Positions 56,042-64,000 of a stretch of 64,000 nucleotides of DNA are shown here, in pieces. Both the position numbers and the translations under genes were made by a program. Position 1 is the stretch's first letter. Every line of letters begins with the position of its first letter. The notes under the pieces were generated by a model. It saw only the letters and a list, made by a program, of their open reading frames with translations. It was not told the origin of the DNA and searched no databases. Source of the stretch: Terfezia claveryi (Eukaryota; Ascomycota; Pezizomycetes; Pezizales; Pezizaceae); NCBI GenBank assembly GCA_015179025.1, contig WHUX01000016.1, positions 434,001 to 498,000 of the forward strand. Direction: 5' to 3'.

Positions 56042-59000
56042 GCTGATGCCGGCTCCAAACAAGACTATTGGCTTCAATTAGACTAGCTTTGGAACTTAGG
56101 AGGAACATGTAACATTTGTACTTATTTGAGATCCAAAATGGATACCAGGTTTTCTCCAGGTACGATATATACAGTAATCAATATTGTTAATATCTGTCAA
56201 TAACTTAAGAATCCAACCATTGAGCCACGATACACAAAGTTTTCCTGAAGTGGAGCCACGTAGTCTAGGTACGACTGCGTATAATCAGGTTGGGTACGAA
56301 ACTTCCTCTAGCTACTTTATATCTATGCATCTAGCCATGCCTAGCTCTACATAGATACTTAACCTCGGTGCGCCTAGCAAAATCCTCTCAACACTGGTTA
56401 CCCTGAACTAGTAGAAGTCTTGGCCACAGTAACATATATATCTACCAGTGGCAGCAAATCCCCAGGCAGCTAAGTCCGCACTTGTTTTGATATCACAGTC
56501 GCAATGGCCTCAATCCTTTGGAATCCTATACGCTTTGCAGTCCTCAATACCTTGTGACATCACAGTACTCAATGCTTTGATTGACCAATGTCGGTCCAGA
56601 AGAAAATAGCAGCATCAGGTTCATCCCCTAGGTAGGTTCTGTTCCATCACCAAGCGTACTCGAAGCATGTGCTACATGTAGTCAATTTGAAGAGCATTTG
56701 CATATTATAATAAACAACAAATCTCGGCTAACCGTTGAAAGGTAATTGCTGAATATTTAAGCCAAGTACGCTGTAGATACTAATATAGAGAAGATACTGG
56801 AACGATAAAGCATACCCTCCAGGTCCAATAATGAAGGCTCTGGCGGGGTATTTACAGGCAATTGAACTACGGCGGAGGCGGAAGTCATTAAATGAATATG
56901 CTGAGCAATGATGCACTCTATTTTATTGCTGGCAAGAACTATAATGGAAAACGAGTAATTCTAGAGTATAATGTATTTGACGTTATTATACATATTCATG
57001 ATTCCTTACTCCAAAGCAGGGAATAACAAACCTATGCTCCAATCAATGAGAAGTATCACGGAATTAATCAGAATGAGGTAAGGATTTTAACCAACTTATT
57101 CTATATTTATAAGGATTCAGCGGGCTAGTCCTGTATATAAATCAATAAATTTGATTTTCTCAAATATTCCTGAAAAGCGTAGCAATTCCAAGGTATTCAA
57201 GTATACCCTGAATTCCGCAACGGCCCCAATTTTATAGAGCATATATAGGCAAACTTACAAGTTTTCTAACACACACATGTACGTATGCATTGAGGGTAAT
57301 AGCACGCGAAGGATCACTGGTAGGGTGAAATCATAAAAACTTGAGGTGGAACAGAGTGCAGCACCTACTTAAACAACTGCTTAGATACTTAATAGCCGCT
57401 CTTTTCCGGGACCCATAGCACGTGCCAGTACACCTAAGTGCTCGAGCTTTTAAACACAACACTTTTTTTTTGATACGATTCATTCTACGAATGAATTCAT
57501 GCAAAATCCAACAATCCACCGATTGAGTTAGAATCTAAAACTGAGGTTGCTGGTATAGGTGTTTTTTAATAAAAGTATGTATATCTACGATGTTTAGATC
57601 AATTATTCAATTGAATAATTGTCTTTGGCTTCCAGGGGATACCATTTGTTTAAAAGCTCATACTCATATTTCATTATTCCAAATTTGGTATCAATTTCAT
57701 TGGGATCTAAATCACATGTTGCTTTGAATCCATCTATATCCAAACAAACTATATGATCTTTATATTTTATATTTTACAAGATAATGAGACATCAGAATTC
57801 TATGAACATACCTCAGTAGTGTTTGCTCATACACTGTAAAATACACAGTTTACAATATGCTATTTATACACTTACATAATTAGGATTGGCATTTTGTGAT
57901 CTTACCTACTCAAATGGAGCACTGAGCATTATTCTCATGGGCTCCACCGGGTCCTATCAGCATGGCGATATCAACCAACAATAGTAATAGTCGAGGCCTT
58001 AATAAACCCATGAACGATGTTATCTTTGCCCTCTAAAATAGGGGACCAAGCCATACCATAAGTGTGAGCCCAACTTGTTAGAGTTGACCCCTGAGGGTCT
58101 GGCAAGTCGTTGTAAAGGCTTTGGAAGAATGTGGGCTGTTCCTTACTGGATAAGTTAATATAGTATAGTATGTGTACTAAGTACAAATGGCTCTAGGCCT
58201 AACAGTTTGTCAAGCTCTACAAGTGTATCAAGTAAACCAGTTAAAACCCCACCTCACAGATTTAGTCAAAATAACAGATCGCGCTTCTGCGTCGGTTCTC
58301 TGGCAACTACGTTACTCATATCTAAGCTATCTAGTCTTTGACAATGAAGCTCAGGCGGGCCTTGATTCTGCACGACCTCTTGGAGTTTCGTGACGAGGAC
58401 GAGAACACACAGATATTATTTTTTTCCTGCCAAGAGAATTAGCTATGCGTCAGAGACACGTAATACGGTTGCTCTTGCCTCGTATCTATATGGTTGCACT
58501 GCACCTTCATAGCATCTTACAACTGCCAAACTCATTTCCATCAAGGGCCCCACCTCCCGTTCGTAGAATGTCTGGAGACAACATAGATTAGCATCACAAT
58601 GGGCCCTGCAGTGAGGAGCACAATATTACTTTTGATTTAATGCTCAATTGTACATTCATATACAAACACTTACAGCATATGTCCCTGTTACGTATATTTT
58701 AGTACAGTACAACACCAGCCACCAGTACGAGCTCGATGCCTGACGACAGGACCCTTGCTTACTCTACATTACTACAACAGATAAATTTTTTTTTTTTTCA
58801 TCTCATTACTCCCATGCGGTCCCAGAAGGAGATTTACTACAATGGTATTGAAAACCCAAGATGAGAGTACGTCCGTATAGGTCACGGTTTTGAGCTGTCT
58901 GGTACCTTAACTAGAGTATTTAGGTAAGACCCATTGTATGTACTGTCTATTTACTTATATAAGTATGTCTGAGTCGAAACTAGGCAATTGCCTAGTGGGC

Positions 59001-60473
59001 CCCAGCGCTCTAACGTTGGGAGTTTATATCCAGCAGTAAGAGATAGGAATTCACAAACCCAGTTTGATAGCAAGGTCAATGTTACTGTGGACTAGATATC
59101 TCCACACCTTATAATAGACTAGTTTCACCACCTACTAACCAAAAGTAGTATGCTTGGAAATGTGTGGCAATAATCTGTGATTACCAACGCCTCCCAACAA
59201 CTTGCAAATAATTTAGATTTGGATACCTAAATTATTGATTGCTGTAGTCTCCAGAGCACAAGAAGAAGTATTCTAAATTAATTATTTATACTTTCAATAC
59301 CCGCAGAAAGTAGAAGGGCTTCTTATCTAAACTATCAGATGCTATTATTTTCACAACTGGCGTACAACATTTTCGAGAATTGCTAGCTCTCCGTGGACCT
59401 CTTTTGCCGTATTGTGCAAAAGCTGTGCAGCCTAGCTCCTCCGCTTTTCGATGGTACCTTCAACCCAAAAGCTTGAGCCTAGACACCTGCGTCGACTTTC
59501 TTTCATTGCTATTATTGATCCCGGCTGTGGGAGTTTATATCTCCTTCTACAAGCATATTGTTCTCGTCAGACATTTTATGCGTTCATTGATATGTGCAAG
59601 TGTGTGAGATGGTGTAATCCTTGCATATTAATGTAGTGCCAGCCTATTACTGAGTACGAGATTATATACAGCAGTACTAGTAAGCAATATTGAGCGAGGT
59701 ATTATTGAGCTTAAGTTCGAGATCGTGAGGCTCCGACTAAGGCAATCAGGACAACACAATGTCGGCAGTCGCAGGTGCAAGTAAGTACTGGTAGTACGAG
59801 TAAATGTCAGGGAGAAAATGAGTCTGATAAAGGGCGACTTGACAAAGAGCATGATAATGGTGTCAAAAACAGAGATTAGGCGTCGGCTGGGAGGGAATGA
59901 GTCGAACAATTCGAGCTTTTTTTAAAGAGAGCATACCTACATAGAGAGTTTGGACTGACTGATATCAATACAGAGAGGTAGTCTGGTTAGTCTGCGAGGG
60001 GTGCTGGTGATCACTAAAATTACGAAAGCAACGGTGGTACCGTACCACATTGGTAGCGTTCTATATTGGCTTTCGCATCTGGAGAAGAACCTAGCTACCG
60101 CTACGACTGTTCAGCTAAACTCAAATTACAATCTTTCTGCTTTCTCGAATTCTAGTTCAACGTAAGATACAAAAAAAAATCCTTCGATGTTCATATAACC
60201 TATTATCCAGTTATTTACAGTTAAACATCCTTTCAGATTGCTCTACTATATAGTTTTAATTCTCTTTATTTAGATTGATACATTTATCGATCCAAAGCAG
60301 TCTCCAATAATGCTTATAGAAGTGAGTAATAAACTAAATGTGAAGTAGTTAGACCCAACGAAAGAAAATTTATGTAATCTAAAGTTTCTCGACAAAAATA
60401 CTACATCTTCTCCATTATACATAGATTAGCTGCATCTCCCGTTTAGCTTTGCTGCATTATCTCACATCTTACC
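56042..60473. other. Gene-free AT-rich stretch
   Basis: About 4.4 kb with no supportable gene. It holds a 22-bp perfect palindrome (57600-57621), T-rich runs near 57462 and 58788, and a partial 15-mer (TAGTCTGGTTAG) at 59979. No thiamine-pyrophosphate riboswitch-like sequence was recognised upstream of the thiamine gene. Confidence 0.45.
57600..57621. repeat. Perfect 22-bp palindrome
   Basis: The central 20 bases AATTATTCAATTGAATAATT are self-complementary, and the flanking C and G extend the pairing. Function unknown. Confidence 0.95.
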
Positions 60474-62536
60474 ATGAATCCCGGGCCTGATACCCCACGA
60501 AAGACTCCCCGCGTGTTGACTATTGCGGGGTCAGACTCTTCAGGCGGTGCGGGGATTGAGGCAGATCTCAAAGTGATAACCTCCCATGGCGTTTATGGAA
60601 TGACTGCCATCACTGCGTTGACGGCCCAAAACACACATGGTGTGGATGAGGTTCATGTCGTTCCCGCGGTGTTTTTGGCAAAAGAAATTGCCGCTTGTAT
60701 TGAAGATGTCGGAGTGGATATCGTGAAAACAGGTGGGTGAAGCGGGGCATTTGGGTTCTGGTACTCGAATTGATGCTGGTGTGCAAACTGACAGTATATG
60801 GTGGGTGTCATAGGAATGCTCGCATGTGAGGAGAGTATTAGAGTTGTTGCCTCGGCACTCCAAGTCTACGGCATCGAGAAAACAGTTATCGATCCAGCAA
60901 GTACTCTAACCTTTTATGCAGAGACCCCCATATAGCTATCTCTCACGCATGGAATATGCGCCCCTATCCCGCAAGATCCTTAATTAACTGTCGCTTCCTG
61001 AATCTAACCCGGATCCTTTTGTCTCAAGGTTATGGTCTCGACGTCCAATTATCAGCTTCTTCCCGATTCGGCTGTTTCTGCTTATATTACAGAACTACTT
61101 CCACGAGCCTACATACTAACACCTAATATCCCCGAAGCCCTTCGACTACTCAACCTCCCAGCAACTTACGAACTCCGAAGTATCGATGAAGTTGTATTGC
61201 TCGCTCAGCGCCTCCATGCTCTGGGCCCCAATGTCGTGTTACTTAAGGGAGGGCATCTGCCATTCAAACCAAGCCCAAGGCAATGCGGTACTACATATGG
61301 TTTTGCGGTAGCTGAGAGTGAGTCGGAGAAGGTCTCTGCTGTCGACGTTATATATGATGGAGAGGAAGTTGATTTAATTGTGAACGACTGGGTGAAAACG
61401 ACTTGTACACATGGCACAGGGTGTTCTCTAGCCTGTTAGTGGTCGCGTTGTGAAAGCAAACCTGAGGATATTTACTAACGTGGTTCTACATCAGCCGCTA
61501 TCGCAGCAAATCTTGCTCGAGGACACAGTGCTAGGGATGCAATCCGTGAAGGATGCCGGTTCATATCGGAAGCTCTGAAGTCTACACAGAGTGCGATTAT
61601 GTTTCATGTGCCTATCGGGAACGGGCCATATCCCCCACTCAACCACTTATACAGGATCAATAAACTCCTTGATGCTCCATCTGTACATATTCCCCCAGGA
61701 GGTTTTATCGATTGGCTTCTCAGGCACCCCAAAGTGAAGGACATATGGTACCAGTATACACACCATGAGTTTGTCGACAAAATGGGGGAAGGTACTCTGG
61801 ACGTGGAGAGGTTCAAGTTTTACCTGCAGCAGGACTACCTCTTCCTCGTTCAATTTGCGAGGGCGAACAGTCTTTCTGGGTACAAATCTGGGAGGCTAGA
61901 CGATATATGCAGGGTTGGTCCAACCATGTGATGTAATATCATATTTGTGCTGATATCTTTCAGTCAGCGGCAATCGTTCTTCATATTCAGAAGGAGATGG
62001 CACTACATATCAATTACTGTGCGGGCTTTGGTATCTCGAAAGAGGAATTGGAAAAAGGGATGGAGCACCAAGGTTGTTCTTATTTTCTCAACGCCACCTA
62101 TATTCTCACTAACCACAATGCCAGCATGCACTGCCTATACCAGATTCGTTCTTGATACTGGTGTCAAAGGCACCCATCTCCATCTCCAGGTAGCAATGTT
62201 ACCCTGTTTACTGGGATATTTCGCCATTGCAAATCGGTTGTATACATCCCGGATGATTCGAACGACGGAAGAAGGTAATATATACTACAAGTGGATTCAG
62301 AACTATGTTGCCGAGGATTATCGGGAAGCGGTAGTTAATGGGAAACAGCTATTGGAAAAGGCAGTGGAGGGTATAGGAAGCGTGACACTAGAAGAATTGG
62401 TAGAGGTATTTGCAGTAGCTTGTAAGGTAAGATTTAATTCTATTTCGCCTCGCGATTCTTTATTCTGCATTTCTTGCTGATTCACTGAGCGCTGCAGATG
62501 GAGACGGGTTTCTGGGAGATGGGGATGAGGGGGTAA
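60474..62536 (+). CDS. Bifunctional HMP kinase / HMP-P kinase (ThiD) fused to TenA (THI20-like)
   Basis: Seven exons (60474-60732, 60814-60896, 61029-61434, 61495-61913, 61964-62072, 62125-62426, 62498-62536) give 538 residues, close to yeast Thi20 (551). The ThiD part has LTIAGSDSSGGAGIEADLK, GVYGMTAITALTAQNTHGV, DPVMVSTSN, ILTPNIPEA, VLLKGGH and THGTGCSLASAIAANLARG. The TenA part has EGTLDVERFKFYLQQDYLFL, RFVLDTGVKG, LPCLLGYFAI and METGFWEMG. ThiD phosphorylates hydroxymethylpyrimidine twice for thiamine synthesis; TenA salvages pyrimidine from degraded thiamine. Intron 2 uses a GC donor (GCAAGT), required because the invariant DP|VMVSTS junction allows no GT site in frame. All other introns are GT-AG. 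Confidence 0.93.
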
Positions 62537-64000
62537 CCGACTGAGTCCTTTGATGTCATGAAGTAGAATAAACGCACTCTTGGTACTAAACAGTTGGCAG
62601 GGGCAGAAACTATACGTGGTATTTGAGACTTGAATCTGCCTAAGTTAATGATCACATTCGATATTGCTGAGATTCATCTCTAATCGTTCTGAATTGCGGT
62701 TCAATTATGAAATTATGACAATTATTGTGCATATCTCGAGACAGAGATCACAACTAACTACCATACCAAAGAACGCCATTCCGATAGTCCCATTCCTGCA
62801 ACTAGATAGACTAGCCCATTCAGGTGGGTGACGAGACTACCATTCCACCACGAGACTAACCATTCGGTAATTACGACTCCTAGTGCCGCAGGAGTGATAT
62901 ATTCTTTAGCTTGTCGTTATACCGGAAGAACCCTATTATAAAGTGAGTTTACTTCCCTATTATTTCGGTACTCCAGATTGATTACGCATTCATCTATCCA
63001 CTTGTCCTGGGTTCTATAATCTCTGGTAACGATATTTAGTAGTAATTATCCCCATTTGCGTTAAAGGAAAATTTACTTGTGGACTCGATAGTAGATAGAA
63101 ACGGGTGACTTTCTTTATAGCAGTAATACCCTACAATTGGTCTTCGGAACACTGGTTACCCTGGAGCCTCACACTTGTTACCCTGAAGTCTCATCCTACA
63201 GTTAGGCTGTAACGTACCGATACCCCCCACCGCCGTGAACACCCTGATTTTAGTATCTTGGCCACCTCCCCATTGGTTTTGTTCCAAACTCAGTACGTAC
63301 AGATGACCGACAAATGTCATGGGCCACCCTGGCCGTTGCAACCTACTTATCGGCACGGAGTAGGTAACATTCTTCAACCACAACATGCCGACCGATCAAG
63401 ATACAAGAAAGAGACGTGAATGCAAAACAGTAGAGAGTATGGGTCATTGAATCCAATGCCCAAGGATTCCCCCAGCGTGTGATTGCCAAAAAAAAAAAAA
63501 AAAGAATTCCCCCGCAGTACAGTACAACGAGTGATTCAAGAATGGAATGCACAGAAATAATTTAAGGCAGATTTACGTAGCGGTCGCCCTACAACTTTAA
63601 GTTTGCGGGATAAGAGCCATTTATACCGGCTCTCAGACCCAGATCTCCATGCCTCAAGAAGCGAAATAACGGCACAGCAGGTCGAATTTTAAGAGCTAGT
63701 GGCCGCCCGGTCAGATATGCACGCAAGAAATCACATATATCTACACCTAGTCGACAAAAAAGGGTTTCTTAGGTACATAGCTGATTGATATCTAACCATT
63801 GTCAATAATGGCGGAAAAGCTTTGCCTAAATGTTTCATGCCAAGGTATGAACTAACCTTATTAGGTCAACATCCTCGAGTCCGCTGACCTCCAAATTCAG
63901 AATATGATAAATGATTCATTGCTCCAGCATTTTAGATGCACGTACATCAGTTATGTTTTTGGGGTGCAGTTGGGTATGGATATCATTCACCTTTAATTCC
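62537..64000. other. Intergenic, no gene recognised
   Basis: Short interrupted frames only, with an A15 run near 63488. A stretch at 63560-63860 reads like decayed coding sequence but could not be assigned. Confidence 0.4.

Noticed and set aside
60200..60473. Possible thiamine-pyrophosphate riboswitch before the ThiD-TenA gene
   Set aside because: No CTGAGA-type core or matching helices were found in the leader.
63560..63860. Possible helix-turn-helix part of a pogo-type transposase
   Set aside because: Only vague similarity in mixed frames with several stops, and no inverted ends nearby.

Overview
The window looks like a gene-poor, repeat-rich stretch of a filamentous ascomycete (Pezizomycotina) nuclear genome. 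Genes are split by short GT-AG introns of about 50-210 nt with CTAAC/CTGAC-like branch sites. Both tRNAs are of eukaryotic type and one is intron-bearing. Families such as the pectin methylesterase, I9/S8 subtilisin, ThiD-TenA fusion, Zn2Cys6 protein and Tad-like LINEs are typical of such fungi. Long AT-rich intergenic stretches hold decayed transposons. The mutations that could be polarised in the best-preserved element are C-to-T or G-to-A, as repeat-induced point mutation (RIP) would leave. I cannot name the species.

Layout. 1-3.4 kb: empty, then a tRNA-like relic and a LINE ribonuclease H relic. 3.8-8.7 kb: three paralogous genes for small proteins sharing an alternating C-terminal LRLDLNLDIEV...LKARIHGDL motif, with a frame-broken gene of a fungal unknown family between the first two. 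9.2-10.8 kb: a DPH7-like WD40 gene. 11.4-13.2 kb: a cytochrome P450 pseudogene without its heme cysteine. 14.3-19.0 kb: a 5'-truncated LINE with its target-site duplication, split by a younger Ty1/copia element that has lost protease and integrase. 20.8-22.6 kb: an Erg26-like 3-beta-HSD gene. 23.3 and 27.2 kb: tRNA-Thr and tRNA-Gly. 23.8-26.7 kb: a seven-exon steryl-ester-hydrolase-type lipase. 27.5-28.3 kb: a small ORF and a CsbD-like gene. 30.5-32.0 kb: a protein with a C-terminally placed Zn2Cys6 cluster. 36.8-38.3 kb: a secreted subtilisin. 39-48.5 kb: a transposon graveyard (two TA-flanked inverted-repeat elements, copia and LINE relics, a kinase-like relic, minisatellites). 51.1-52.1 kb: a thiol/thiopurine-type methyltransferase with a frame problem in exon 1. 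54.8-56.0 kb: a pectin methylesterase. 60.5-62.5 kb: a ThiD-TenA thiamine gene.

The genes do not form one pathway. The secreted protease and pectin methylesterase fit a plant-associated or saprotrophic life. The lipase and Erg26-like protein act on sterols or lipids, and the thiamine and diphthamide genes are housekeeping.

The most unusual observation is a 15-bp sequence, TAGTCTGGTTGGCAC, scattered through intergenic DNA on both strands (eight exact copies plus variants). At six sites a 15-31 bp insert carrying it or a close variant is bounded by perfect 9-bp direct repeats, as if ultra-short sequences had inserted, or a transposon had left one end behind on excision.
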